Assembly: GCA_038235165.1 (NCBI GenBank)
Contig: JBBSUG010000022.1
Span: forward strand, 1-64,000
Origin: GCA-002050365 sp038235165
Lineage (GTDB): Bacteria > Acidobacteriota > Blastocatellia > Pyrinomonadales > Pyrinomonadaceae
Direction: 5' to 3'
Length of the DNA: 64,000 bases
Part shown: one piece after another, positions 8,102 to 16,710 of the stretch
How the letters are laid out: every line of letters starts with the position of its first letter
Position numbering within the stretch: position 1 is the first letter of the stretch
Notes under the pieces: generated by a model
The model's input: the letters and a program-made list of their open reading frames with translations, nothing else
Databases searched by the model: none
What the model was told of the DNA's origin: nothing
Position numbers and translations under genes: made by a program

Positions 8102-8836
8102 TTATTTTGTTTCGGCTTGAGCATTTTTCTTGAACCTTTTAACATTGCGCTCGATCCAATCTTCAGCTTCTGCAAAGTAAGCGAATTTTCGTTCGTCGCG
8201 CCGAAATTGAGGCGTGTGGTTGTAGCGTCTGCCGTCGCGGTACTGCGTCGGGTGAAAAATGTGCAGCATTTCGTGAAAAACGATAAATTCGACGACGTAT
8301 TTCGGCGTTTTTGCGTCGTCTAGTGATTTGCTAATAACGATTGTTTCGTGCGCTGCGTCGTGGTGTCCCAAAATACGGAAAGTTTTTCGCGCCGACCAGG
8401 TGAGCGTCGGGGCGGGAATTTTCCCGTCGAAATAAATCTGGTTTAAATGGGCGAAAATTTCATTCAAATTGTAAAGTTCGCCCTGCGCCGTGGTAATGAA
8501 TTTGCGACCTTTGGCGCGTTTATTGTCTAAAGCCTTTTCGCGCAATTCAGCGTTTTTGATAAATCCGCGATACTTTTCCGACACGGCGGGCGCAATCTTT
8601 TTGCGAAGAAGTTTAGAAACCAAAATAAACGCCAAAGCCTTTTGCACATCAAGCGGCATTTCGCGGCAGACTTCGGCGAGACGGACGAAAACTTTCTCGC
8701 CGCGAACGCGAATCGTGTGATTAATGCCGATATACGGGTAAAATTCTACGTTGATTTCAGGAATTTCGCTCTTTTTATTTAAATTTTGAAACGCCTCGCG
8801 GTAGAAAGTTTTTATCTGGTCGATTTTTTGATCCAT
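8102..8836 (-). CDS. SprT-like zinc metallopeptidase domain protein
   Basis: This is a 244-residue protein. The C-terminal half is SprT-like: LNQIYFDGKIPAPTLTWS, then an HExxH zinc motif in VFHEMLHIFHP, followed by the third-ligand region GRRYNHTPQF. SprT/Spartan proteins are DNA-associated or ribosome-associated metalloproteases, but bacterial functions remain poorly defined. The N-terminal 110 residues are basic and unclassified. It is convergent with the GT2 gene; the 90-bp gap between them shows no strong hairpin. Confidence 0.82.
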   Translation of the reverse strand: MDQKIDQIKTFYREAFQNLNKKSEIPEINVEFYPYIGINHTIRVRGEKVFVRLAEVCREMPLDVQKALAFILVSKLLRKKIAPAVSEKYRGFIKNAELREKALDNKRAKGRKFITTAQGELYNLNEIFAHLNQIYFDGKIPAPTLTWSARKTFRILGHHDAAHETIVISKSLDDAKTPKYVVEFIVFHEMLHIFHPTQYRDGRRYNHTPQFRRDERKFAYFAEAEDWIERNVKRFKKNAQAETK

Positions 8837-8841
8837 AAGTG

Positions 8842-8922
8842 TTTAGTTTTTGGTTTTTAGGTTTCGTTTATATTCGCAGTGGATTTATCAGCTTCGACGA
8901 AATTCAGAAGCCAAAAACTAAA
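8842..8922. repeat. Inverted repeat of TTTAGTTTTTGG words
   Basis: TTTAGTTTTTGG (8842-8853) and its exact complement CCAAAAACTAAA (8911-8922) face each other over 57 bp. They lie in the 216-bp gap between the SprT-like start and hrcA. Both arms continue into further A/T-rich near copies. The words belong to the same low-complexity class as those at 14.09-14.19 kb. Confidence 0.55.
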
Positions 8923-8940
8923 AACTCCTCACAAAAGTTG

Positions 8941-8963
8941 TTTATCAGAGTTTAACTGATAAA
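8941..8963. promoter_or_regulatory. Candidate operator upstream of hrcA
   Basis: A perfect inverted repeat, TTTATCAG-N7-CTGATAAA, ends two bases before a TTGACA -35 box. An extra half-site TTTATCAG lies at 8884-8891. The position is right for an operator controlling hrcA-grpE-dnaK. The sequence is not CIRCE (TTAGCACTC-N9-GAGTGCTAA) and not HAIR (CTTGAGT-N7-ACTCAAG), although the N7 spacing matches HAIR. Which protein binds is unknown. Confidence 0.45.
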
Positions 8964-8965
8964 TC

Positions 8966-8994
8966 TTGACAGACGACGGGCGAAAATGCTATCA
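8966..8994 (+). promoter_or_regulatory. Putative sigma-70 promoter of hrcA-grpE-dnaK
   Basis: There is a perfect -35 (TTGACA, 8966-8971). With 17 bp spacing the -10 is CTATCA (8989-8994); with 18 bp it is TATCAA, a weak match to TATAAT. It sits 59 bp upstream of the chosen hrcA start and just after an inverted repeat that could be its operator. Confidence 0.5.
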
Positions 8995-9052
8995 ATTTAA
9001 AAGTAGCATAACGTTTTCACGCGGTGTGCATCAAACCCGCAACAAAGTAAAA

Positions 9053-10177
9053 ATGTCTGCCGCCGATATAAATCAAATAAACGAAAAAAGTTCTCACCTT
9101 CCCGATTCGCGCGGGCGGGTGATTTTGTCGGCGATTATTAACGAACACCTTGTGACGGGCGAACCAATCGGCTCGAAAATTATCGCGGAGAAATTTCCCA
9201 ACGCGTCGGGACTGAGTTCGGCGACGATTCGCAATGTGATGAGCGAACTCGAAGATTTCGGGCTGCTCGAACAGCCGCACACTTCCGCCGGACGCATTCC
9301 AACGGATCGCGGCTACCGTTTTTTCGTTGACAATCTGCTCGGCGTGTTGAGTATTTCAAATGAAGATTTGCGAAAGATCAACGATGAATTCGGACTCGGC
9401 GAAACTCATTCGGCGGACGCGCCCGACCGGATAATGGAAAAAACCTCGCAGCTTTTATCCGCTCTTTCAAATAATGTTGGTATCGTTGTGTCGCCGTCGC
9501 TGGCGAAAGACCGTTTGCAGCACATCGAATTTGTCAATTTGTCGGACAAGCGCATTCTCGTCATTCTCGTTTCCGCGCCGAACATCGTTCACAATAAAAT
9601 AATTAGGCTCAAAGAAACGCTGACGAACGAAGAACTCGAACGCACGGCGCGTTACCTGAACGTCGAATTCGGCGGCAAAAGTTTGGCGGAAATTCGGGCG
9701 GCAATTCTCAAATTGATGCACGAAGAAACATCGCTGTTTGATAAACTGTTGCAGACGGCGATGATTATCTGTTCGCAAAGCATTGAAAATGAACAGGATA
9801 ATCTCGGCGATGTCTATGTTGACGGCACTTCCAATATGCTGATTAAACGCGATTTCGCCGATATGGAACGGCTGCGCCAGCTTCTGCGAACGATTGAGGA
9901 AAAATCGCGTCTTGTCCAGATTTTGACCGAATGTATCGCCCGCGACGCTTCGCTGACGGGCGATGTGCAGGTCGTCATCGGCAGCGAAAACACGACTTCT
10001 TCACTGCAAAACTGTACGCTCATCACCGCGCCCTACCGCACCGGCAACGGCGAAGCGATGGGAACTCTGAGCGTTTTAGGTCCGACCAGAATCGAATATG
10101 CCAGAATGATTTCGATTGTCAGTTACGTGGCAAAAATTCTCGAAAAGTTAGTGATGCGGGAAAACTCAAAAAATTAA
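9053..10177 (+). CDS. hrcA: Heat-inducible transcription repressor HrcA
   Basis: This is a 374-residue repressor of chaperone genes. An N-terminal winged helix (about 20-90) contains LSAIINEHLVTGEPIGSK and ATIRNVMSELEDFGLLEQPH, followed by the family signature TSAGRIPTDRGYRFFVD. A GAF-like dimerisation domain fills the rest (KDRLQHIEFVNL, GSENTTSSLQNCTLITAPY). I chose the ATG at 9053 (MSAADINQ) because upstream residues look like untranslated promoter sequence. It leads grpE and dnaK1 on the same strand (58 bp to grpE). No CIRCE operator is visible in this window, so the target sequence may have diverged. Confidence 0.95.
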   Translation: MSAADINQINEKSSHLPDSRGRVILSAIINEHLVTGEPIGSKIIAEKFPNASGLSSATIRNVMSELEDFGLLEQPHTSAGRIPTDRGYRFFVDNLLGVLSISNEDLRKINDEFGLGETHSADAPDRIMEKTSQLLSALSNNVGIVVSPSLAKDRLQHIEFVNLSDKRILVILVSAPNIVHNKIIRLKETLTNEELERTARYLNVEFGGKSLAEIRAAILKLMHEETSLFDKLLQTAMIICSQSIENEQDNLGDVYVDGTSNMLIKRDFADMERLRQLLRTIEEKSRLVQILTECIARDASLTGDVQVVIGSENTTSSLQNCTLITAPYRTGNGEAMGTLSVLGPTRIEYARMISIVSYVAKILEKLVMRENSKN

Positions 10178-10235
10178 CCCGCCGGAGTCAAAACAAATAC
10201 AATTAAAAGGGAAATTTAATCAGGATTCAAAGGAT

Positions 10236-11069
10236 ATGGAAGAATTTGAAGTGGATGATTCGCTCTCAATTGATGATTTCATCAAAGAGTTAGAAGCTAA
10301 AGAAAAAGATTTACATATTTTTTCCGAAGTAGTCATTGAAGTCGAAGACGACGGACTTGATGAGACGGATGCCGCCGCCGACTTTATTATGGCGGAAATT
10401 GCCGCTGCCGAAAAAACATCTCTGCCGCCGAAGGTCTCCGCGACGAATTCGGTAGAAATAAAAAAGTTGAAAACCGAAAACACCGATTTGAAAACTCAAA
10501 TCTCCAAAATGGAAAACGAGCGGGTCGAACTTTTCGAACTCGCCCGTCGCCGCCAGACTGATTTTGAAAATTACAAAAACCGCACCGAACGTGAAAGAAG
10601 CGAAACTTTCCGCAATCAATTAAGCAATTTGGCGCAGCAAATGCTGCCCGTGCTTGATAATATGAGCCGCGCTCTTGATTCGACGGCACACATTTCAGAC
10701 GAAAAAACGCAGGATTTGCAGCAGTTTTTTAACGGCATCGCGCTCGTCAACCAGCAAATGAACGAAGTTTTAGAGGAAATGGGCGTTCAGCCGATCAAAT
10801 CGGTCGGGGAAGTTTTCGACCCGCATTTTCACGAAGCCGTCGCCACCGAAGAGACCAATGAATTTCCGCCGCACACCGTCACCGCCGAATTTCTGCGCGG
10901 CTACCGGATTGACAACAAAGTTATTCGTCCGGCGATGGTTAAAGTTTCCAAAAGTCAGAATTTGGGAGCCGAGCGGCGCGAGTCGGGAGCCGAAAGACGG
11001 GAATCAAACGGCGATAGGCGAACGGTTCAAATCGAAAGTGATGAGTCGGAACTTTTGACGCTCGATTAA
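10236..11069 (+). CDS. grpE: Nucleotide exchange factor GrpE, with long tails
   Basis: GrpE releases ADP from DnaK and acts as its thermosensor. At 277 residues it is longer than usual (about 170-220). The N-terminal 70 residues are acidic and poorly conserved, then a coiled coil runs about 72-150 (IKKLKTENTDLKTQISKMEN; RRRQTDFENYKNRTERER). The beta-domain signature is GEVFDPHFHEAVATEE...LRGYRIDNKVIRPAMVKVSK. A C-terminal tail after about residue 230 carries a doubled GAERRES and is rich in Arg and Glu. The ATG at 10236 is preceded by AAGGAT. It lies between hrcA and dnaK1 in one operon and is the only grpE in the window, so it may serve both DnaK proteins. Confidence 0.93.
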   Translation: MEEFEVDDSLSIDDFIKELEAKEKDLHIFSEVVIEVEDDGLDETDAAADFIMAEIAAAEKTSLPPKVSATNSVEIKKLKTENTDLKTQISKMENERVELFELARRRQTDFENYKNRTERERSETFRNQLSNLAQQMLPVLDNMSRALDSTAHISDEKTQDLQQFFNGIALVNQQMNEVLEEMGVQPIKSVGEVFDPHFHEAVATEETNEFPPHTVTAEFLRGYRIDNKVIRPAMVKVSKSQNLGAERRESGAERRESNGDRRTVQIESDESELLTLD

Positions 11070-11138
11070 AAACAACTCCCGTCACGGCTCACCATCCTCA
11101 AACCCCCCGATTTTAATTTCCCATATATTAAAAAAATT

Positions 11139-12944
11139 ATGAGCAAAGTAATTGGCATAGATTTAGGCACGACAAACTGCTGCGTTTCGGTTTTGGAAGG
11201 CGGCACGGTGCAGATTATCTCGAATAAAGAAGGCGGCAGAACTACGCCTTCGGTCGTCGGTTTTACGGAAAAGGACGAACGGCTGGTCGGGCAGATTGCC
11301 AAACGGCAGGCGGTGACGAACGCGGCGAACACGCTCTACGCCGTCAAACGCTTGATCGGGCGCAAGTTCGACGCGCCGGAAATTGAAAAAATGCGTGAAA
11401 CAGTGCCGTTTGAAATTGTCGAAGCTCCGAACGGCGACGCGCATATTCGCGTACTTGAACGGGTTTACAGCCCGCCGGAAATTTCGGCGATTGTTTTGCA
11501 GCGGCTGAAACTGGCGGCGGAAGAGTTTTTGGGCGACAAAATCACCGAAGCGATCATTACCGTTCCGGCTTATTTCGATGACGCGCAGCGGCAGGCGACG
11601 CGCGACGCGGGAAAAATCGCCGGTTTGGAAGTCGAACGCATCATCAACGAACCGACTGCCGCCGCGCTCGCTTACGGTTTCGGCAAAAATAAAAATGAAA
11701 AAGTCGTCGTTTACGATCTCGGCGGCGGCACGTTCGATATTTCAATTCTGGAAATAAACGACGGGGTTTTTGAAGTTCTCTCCACGTCCGGTAACACATT
11801 TTTGGGCGGCGAAGATTTTGACCAGCGCATCATCAACTGGCTCGTCGAAAAGTTTGCGACTGAAAACGGGATTGATCTGCGCGGCGACCGGCTCGCTTTG
11901 CAGCGTTTGAAAGAAGCGGCGGAACGCGCCAAATGCGAACTTTCTTCCGTTTCGGAGACGACCGTCAACCTGCCGTTTATCGCGGCGGATGCTTCCGGTC
12001 CGAAACACATCAACACGGTTTTGACCCGAACGCAGTTTGAAGAACTCGTTCTCGATTTGGTTGAATCTTCGGTCGAACCGTGCCAGAAAGCTCTCTGGGA
12101 CGCGAAACTTCAGCCGTCGGACATCAATAAAGTAATTCTGGTCGGCGGACAGACCCGTTCGCCGATCATCCTTCGCACCGTCAAAGAAGTTTTCGGCAAA
12201 GAGCCGTCGTCCGAGATTAACCCGGATGAAGTAGTGGCGATGGGCGCAGCGATTCAGGGCGGCGTTTTGACCGGCGATATAAAAGATATTGTGCTGCTCG
12301 ACGTTCTGCCGCTCAGTTTAGGACTGGAGACACGCGGCGGTTTGTTCGTCAAATTAATCTCGCGCAATTCAACGATTCCGCTCAAAAATACGATGACTTT
12401 CACGACTGTTGTTGACAATCAGCAAACGGTCGAAATCCATATTTTGCAGGGCGAACGCGAAATCACGAGCGGCAACCGCAGTTTGGCAAAATTCGAACTC
12501 GTCGGCATTCCGCCCGCCCCGCGCGGTGTTCCGCAGGTTGACGTTTCGTTTGAAGTTGACGCGAACGGCATCGTTAATGTTTCAGCGAAAGACAAAATGA
12601 CCGGCTTTGAACAAGCGATGCAAATCACGCCGTCGTCGGGACTTGCGCCGGATGAAATTGATCTTCTGATTATGGAAGCCGAGACATCCGTCGAGAAAGA
12701 CCGCGTTGCTAAAGACACCATTATGCAGCGCAACCGCCTCGATTCGCTTCTCAAAAACACTCACAAAGCGATGTCGGAATTCGGGAGATCGCTTATGCCC
12801 GAACAGCAACAGCAAATTAATCATACATTAAAAGAAGCCGATGCTTTTCTCGAAGCCGGTGATTATACGCAAATTCAGCCGATGATTGAAAAAATGGAAA
12901 CTGCGGCGAATGAGTTGACCAACGCATTGATGGCGGCGGTTTAG
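11139..12944 (+). CDS. dnaK: Hsp70 chaperone DnaK, paralogue 1
   Basis: This is a 601-residue ATP-dependent chaperone. The nucleotide-binding domain opens KVIGIDLGTTNCCVSVLEGG and has VYDLGGGTFDISILEI and VILVGGQTRSP. The interdomain linker is VLLDVLPLSLGLET, followed by the substrate-binding beta domain and a shortened helical lid ending LMAAV. It lacks the acidic, flexible C-terminal tail found in paralogue 2 (25739-27679) and in E. coli DnaK. It is about 45 residues shorter than paralogue 2. The shorter lid and operon with hrcA-grpE suggest a specialised or secondary Hsp70 (inference). A bidirectional-looking hairpin terminates the operon. Confidence 0.95.
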   Translation: MSKVIGIDLGTTNCCVSVLEGGTVQIISNKEGGRTTPSVVGFTEKDERLVGQIAKRQAVTNAANTLYAVKRLIGRKFDAPEIEKMRETVPFEIVEAPNGDAHIRVLERVYSPPEISAIVLQRLKLAAEEFLGDKITEAIITVPAYFDDAQRQATRDAGKIAGLEVERIINEPTAAALAYGFGKNKNEKVVVYDLGGGTFDISILEINDGVFEVLSTSGNTFLGGEDFDQRIINWLVEKFATENGIDLRGDRLALQRLKEAAERAKCELSSVSETTVNLPFIAADASGPKHINTVLTRTQFEELVLDLVESSVEPCQKALWDAKLQPSDINKVILVGGQTRSPIILRTVKEVFGKEPSSEINPDEVVAMGAAIQGGVLTGDIKDIVLLDVLPLSLGLETRGGLFVKLISRNSTIPLKNTMTFTTVVDNQQTVEIHILQGEREITSGNRSLAKFELVGIPPAPRGVPQVDVSFEVDANGIVNVSAKDKMTGFEQAMQITPSSGLAPDEIDLLIMEAETSVEKDRVAKDTIMQRNRLDSLLKNTHKAMSEFGRSLMPEQQQQINHTLKEADAFLEAGDYTQIQPMIEKMETAANELTNALMAAV

Positions 12945-12961
12945 CGTTCGATAATTAAAAA

Positions 12962-13058
12962 GAGAGATTTTCAATCTCTCCCCGATAAAAGTTCGCGCTT
13001 TAATCTGTATTCCCCTTGTTTTTGCCGGTGAATATAAAACAAAGCGCGAACTTTTTTA
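12962..13058 (+). terminator. Double hairpin ending the hrcA-grpE-dnaK operon
   Basis: The first hairpin is GAGAGATT-TTC-AATCTCTC (12962-12980). The second has 15-bp perfect arms (AAAAGTTCGCGCTTT at 12987-13001, AAAGCGCGAACTTTT at 13041-13055) around a 39-nt loop and runs into a T-rich tail. This looks like an intrinsic terminator for the chaperone operon. Confidence 0.65.
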
Positions 13059-13116
13059 TTGAGCAAAATGCATCAGCGGGATTGACAAAAATAAATTTTC
13101 AGATGCAAGGGAAAAT

Positions 13117-13262
13117 CATTACTGAGCGGCACGGAAATCGTCGGCTTTTAACTTATTTAAGAAGCTGCCGCAAGGATGACAAAAATAAAAATCTTTTTTT
13201 GAGCGTTTTGAGCTGTTTGCGACAATTATTTATAGTGTCAAAAACTGTGCCGCTCAGTAATG
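13117..13262. repeat. Widely spaced perfect 16-bp inverted repeat
   Basis: CATTACTGAGCGGCAC (13117-13132) is exactly complementary to GTGCCGCTCAGTAATG (13247-13262), with 114 bp between. It lies in the 417-bp gap between dnaK1 and the lipoprotein gene. That gap otherwise holds the dnaK terminator and no convincing gene. The arrangement could be the ends of a small non-autonomous element or a long-range RNA stem. No target-site duplication is obvious. Confidence 0.55.
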
Positions 13263-13361
13263 AGTATTTTCACGCCCGGATGTTTTTTTTAATTTCCTGC
13301 GGGCAAGCCGTCGAAGTTGTTTTGGAAAGTTATTTACTGTGTTAAAATTACACTTTACAAA

Positions 13362-14072
13362 ATGCTTTCATCGAGATCAGCCAAATTTTTAGTCATCTGC
13401 TTCTTACTTCCGACTTTTTTTTCAGCGTGTTTTCTCCGGCAGAATGCGTCGGGCGAAATGCCGTCGCCAACGCCGTTTGTCGTTGAAGAACTCAAAAGCA
13501 ATGTGCCGTTTTCCAACAAAGAACCCGAAAATTTTCAAGCCGAATTCATTGTTTCGACCGGCGGCGCGGAAGATAAAACTTTTGCGGCGCGGCGCGGCGA
13601 AAAACAGATTTTTACATACAATTTCGGTAAAAAAAATCAATTTTCAGTTCTAAGATCGGGCGACGGAAAAAGCCTCCCGTTTATTAAAGATAAAAAAGTT
13701 TACGTCGAAAATTCCGCTGCCAATTTAGCTCTGGCGATGGAAAATCCGTTCGATTTTTTAACGACCGAATGGCTCAATCAGAAATCCGACGCGAAATTTG
13801 AACGGCTCGGCGAAGAAAACGGCTCGACGAAATATCGCGCGATTTTGGGCGAACGCAGCAAATCGGAAGTTTTAATTTGGATTGACGAAAAAATCAGTCT
13901 GCCTGTCAAACAGGAATTTTATAGTGTCAACGGAGACCAAAAAATGCTGACGGCGACTTTTGAAATGAAAAATTTCGCGCCGCAGGCGGATGACAATTTG
14001 TTTGAAATCCCAAAAGACTTTCGCAAAGTCACGATTGAAGAATTTCGCAAAATTTTGCACAGTGAAGAATGA
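13362..14072 (+). CDS. Outer-membrane-sorting-like (LolA/LolB-fold) lipoprotein
   Basis: This is a 236-residue predicted lipoprotein. The signal sequence KFLVICFLLPTFF ends in a lipobox (FFSAC), so lipidation at that Cys is expected. The mature part alternates beta strands with basic/acidic faces (FSVLRSGDGKSLPFIKD, SEVLIWIDEKISLPVK, DDNLFEIPKDFRKV). The last motif is typical of LolA-like folds that bind lipid acyl chains. I chose the ATG at 13362 over a start 15 codons upstream because it puts the signal peptide at the N-terminus. The true family is uncertain and the sequence gives no partner. Confidence 0.68.
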   Translation: MLSSRSAKFLVICFLLPTFFSACFLRQNASGEMPSPTPFVVEELKSNVPFSNKEPENFQAEFIVSTGGAEDKTFAARRGEKQIFTYNFGKKNQFSVLRSGDGKSLPFIKDKKVYVENSAANLALAMENPFDFLTTEWLNQKSDAKFERLGEENGSTKYRAILGERSKSEVLIWIDEKISLPVKQEFYSVNGDQKMLTATFEMKNFAPQADDNLFEIPKDFRKVTIEEFRKILHSEE

Positions 14073-14199
14073 GTGGATAATGTTTTCGGTTTTTGGTACT
14101 TGGTTTTTGGTTCTATTTTTGACGCATCCGATTTTATGCGAAAAGTTTGTTCAAGAATCATCAAGAAAAAACTGAAAACTAAACTCTAAAAACTAATTT

Positions 14200-14628
14200 A
14201 TGAATGACGCAAACACAGAAATAACCGAACAGCACCGCCAACGCGCGACGGAAGCATTAAAAAATGTTCCGTTTGCGCGTCTGCTCGGGTTTGAATTAGT
14301 TGATTTGCAGATGCAGGAAGCGACGATAAAACTGCTGATGCGTGATGAACTGCGGCAGCCGTACGGCGTTTTGCACGGCGGCGCGACGGCTTCGCTGATT
14401 GATACGGCGATGGCTTTTGCAGTCAGAACCTGTGTGCCGGAAAATATTCAAACGACGACGATTGATTTGACCGTTCATTATCTGCGCCCGCATTCGGCAG
14501 GCGAAGCAGTCTGCACGGCAAAGGTAGTTCGTGCCGGTAAACGGATTTTGACCGTCGCGGCGGAAGTTTACAACGAAGAAAAAAAGTTGATCGCCACGGC
14601 TTTATCAACATACACAAAGATATTTTGA
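14200..14628 (+). CDS. PaaI-like hotdog-fold thioesterase
   Basis: This is a 142-residue single hotdog domain. The active-site loop and helix are PYGVLHGGATASLIDTAMAF, with the HGG and acidic residue of the PaaI/YbgC-like group. Later strands are TTTIDLTVHYLRPHSAGE and VCTAKVVRAGKRILTVAAEV. Such enzymes hydrolyse acyl-CoA or aryl-CoA thioesters. There is no pathway neighbour, so the substrate stays open. The 126 bp upstream consist largely of repeated TTTTTGG / AAAACTAAA words. It ends 20 bp before a possible upstream start of the ABC transporter gene and may be cotranscribed with it. Confidence 0.88.
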   Translation: MNDANTEITEQHRQRATEALKNVPFARLLGFELVDLQMQEATIKLLMRDELRQPYGVLHGGATASLIDTAMAFAVRTCVPENIQTTTIDLTVHYLRPHSAGEAVCTAKVVRAGKRILTVAAEVYNEEKKLIATALSTYTKIF

Positions 14629-14696
14629 AACGTTAACCGTCAATTGAAATGGCAAAATTCGGTAACGATCAACGATTGACGATTGACGACCAAAAA

Positions 14697-16499
14697 ATGG
14701 AAGAACTTAAAAAATTCGGAAAATATTTCAAACCTTACAAATGGCAGGTCGTTTTCGGCATTCTGTTTATCCTGTTTTCGATGGCGTTCGGGCTGCTGAT
14801 TCCGTATCTCGTCGGCAGGGCGATTGACGATTTGAGCGCGGAGATAACGCGGAACAAAGTTATTTACTACCCATTGGTTATTTTGGCGGCAAATCTCATC
14901 AGCGGGATTTTTCTGTTCTGGCAGCGGCGGTTGTTGATTAACGCTTCGCGCCACATCGAATATGATATGCGCCGCGACTTTTACGCCGCGCTGGTTGACC
15001 AATCGCTCGAATATTTTCAAAATAACCGCGTCGGCGATTTGATGGCGCGGGCGACGAACGACTTGAGTGCGGTGCGGCAAATCGTCGGACCGATGATTTT
15101 ATATTCGTTTCAGGCGATTTTCGCGCTCGCCATCGTTTTGCCGGTGATGCTCCACATCAACGTCAAGCTCACGTTGCTGTTGCTGATTCCGATGCCGTTT
15201 GTTTCCTTAACGGTCAAGTTTTTAGGTCAGCAGATTCACGTCCGTTTTGAAAAAATTCAAGAATTTTTCTCCGACATTACGGCACGGGCGCAGGAAAATC
15301 TGACCGGCGTGAGGGTCATTCGTGCCTACGCGCAGGAAGGCTCGGAAATCGAGAAGTTTCAGGAATTAAACAACGAATACGCGCGGCGCAACATCGCGCT
15401 CGTCAAATATGGCGCGGCGATGCGTCCGCTATTATTCTTTTTTATTGGTTTGGGCTTTGTCATCATCGTCGCGGTCGGCGTACCGATGGCGGTGCGCGGC
15501 GAAATCACGGCGGGCGAATTTACAGCTTTTATTTTGTACTTGCAGCGAATGATTTGGTATCTCATCGCACTCGGTTACGTTGTCAATCTATACCAGCGCG
15601 GGACGGCTTCGCTCAAACGATTCAACGCCATTTTGGAAACCGAACCGGCGATCAAAGATGAATCGGAAGCACGCGAACAGTCGAAAATCAAAGGCAAAAT
15701 CGAATTCCGTAATCTGACTTTTGCCTATGGCAATAAGCCGGTTTTGAAAGATATAAATCTGATTATCGAACCTGGCAAAACCGTTGCGCTCGTCGGCAAA
15801 ACCGGCAGCGGCAAATCAACGCTGGCGACGCTCATTCCGCGTCTGCTCGACGCGCCGGAAAATACGATTTTTATTGACGACATCCCGATTCGGCAGTTTC
15901 CTCTCGAACAATTACGAAAATCAATCGGTTTCGTACCGCAGGAAACATTTTTGTTCTCGAATTCGATTGCAGCCAATATCGCCTTCGGTGTGGATGAAAA
16001 ATTATCGCCGCCGGTCAATTACGAATTGGCGGAAGCGGGCAACGGCAACAACAAGAACGGGAAAAAATACATTTCCGTCGAAAAAGCCGCCGAAGTCGCC
16101 GGTGTCGCCGATGACATCAAGGAATTTCCGTACAAATACGAACAGCGCGTCGGCGAACGCGGCATCACGCTGTCGGGCGGTCAGAAACAGCGCACGGCGA
16201 TTGCCCGCGCCGTGATGCGAAACCCGCGCATTTTGATTTTGGATGATTCATTGTCGGCAGTTGATACCTACACGGAAGAGACGATTCTTCGCAATTTGCG
16301 GGATGTTCGCACCGACCGGACGACTTTAATAATTTCGCACCGCGTTTCGACGATTCGTGATGCCGATTTGATTTGTGTTCTGCACGACGGGCGCATCACC
16401 GAACGCGGCACTCACGATGAATTAGTTGCTAAAGGCGGCGAGTATGCCGATCTTTATCAACGCCAGCTCTTGGAAGAAGAACTCGACGCGACGGAATAA
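14697..16499 (+). CDS. ABC exporter, fused permease and ATPase (MsbA-like)
   Basis: This is a 600-residue half-transporter working as a homodimer or heterodimer in the inner membrane. Six TM helices occupy about residues 15-310 (for example VFGILFILFSMAFGLLIPYL). The ATPase has Walker A VGKTGSGKST, Q-loop FVPQETFLFS, signature LSGGQKQRTAIARAV, Walker B ILILDDSLSAVD and the H-loop His in ISHRVST. It most resembles lipid/drug exporters of the MsbA/LmrA class; the substrate is unknown. I prefer the Met at 14697, which begins EELKKFGKYFKPYKW. The alternative ATG at 14649 would add 16 residues encoded by repetitive GATTGAC DNA. Confidence 0.9.
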   Translation: MEELKKFGKYFKPYKWQVVFGILFILFSMAFGLLIPYLVGRAIDDLSAEITRNKVIYYPLVILAANLISGIFLFWQRRLLINASRHIEYDMRRDFYAALVDQSLEYFQNNRVGDLMARATNDLSAVRQIVGPMILYSFQAIFALAIVLPVMLHINVKLTLLLLIPMPFVSLTVKFLGQQIHVRFEKIQEFFSDITARAQENLTGVRVIRAYAQEGSEIEKFQELNNEYARRNIALVKYGAAMRPLLFFFIGLGFVIIVAVGVPMAVRGEITAGEFTAFILYLQRMIWYLIALGYVVNLYQRGTASLKRFNAILETEPAIKDESEAREQSKIKGKIEFRNLTFAYGNKPVLKDINLIIEPGKTVALVGKTGSGKSTLATLIPRLLDAPENTIFIDDIPIRQFPLEQLRKSIGFVPQETFLFSNSIAANIAFGVDEKLSPPVNYELAEAGNGNNKNGKKYISVEKAAEVAGVADDIKEFPYKYEQRVGERGITLSGGQKQRTAIARAVMRNPRILILDDSLSAVDTYTEETILRNLRDVRTDRTTLIISHRVSTIRDADLICVLHDGRITERGTHDELVAKGGEYADLYQRQLLEEELDATE

Positions 16500-16563
16500 G
16501 TTGAACAGAAGGTGATAAGGAATTATTGATTAGTTTGAAGCCGCTCGGCACTCATATTTGAAG

Positions 16564-16640
16564 CGATGGAGCGCAGGCAGCCTTGCCTGCGTATCAAAAC
16601 GAAAAGAAAATACGCAGGCAGGGTTGCCTGCGCTCCATCG
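16564..16640. repeat. Cross-shaped 30-bp palindrome (REP-like)
   Basis: The arms at 16564-16593 and 16611-16640 match at 28 of 30 positions. The two differences become G-U pairs in RNA. Each arm also folds alone, since GCAGGC and GCCTGC flank a short loop inside it. The central loop is 17 A-rich bases. It sits between two convergent genes (the ABC exporter and mscL), so it may act as a two-way terminator. The double-palindromic design is typical of dispersed REP-type elements. Confidence 0.75.
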
Positions 16641-16710
16641 GCGAAACATTTTAGCTGAAACATAATTTTGCGTGAATGTTTAAGCCTTACTTCTCATCAC
16701 TAACCGCCGC

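Noticed and set aside
9017..13055. CIRCE operators around hrcA, grpE and dnaK1
   Set aside because: No TTAGCACTC or GAGTGCTAA half-site was found in the gaps upstream of hrcA, grpE or dnaK1, nor upstream of dnaK2.
13016..13345. Open frame of 109 codons between dnaK1 and the lipoprotein gene
   Set aside because: Its sequence has no family likeness, it covers the dnaK1 terminator and the 16-bp inverted repeat, and it starts without a ribosome binding site.
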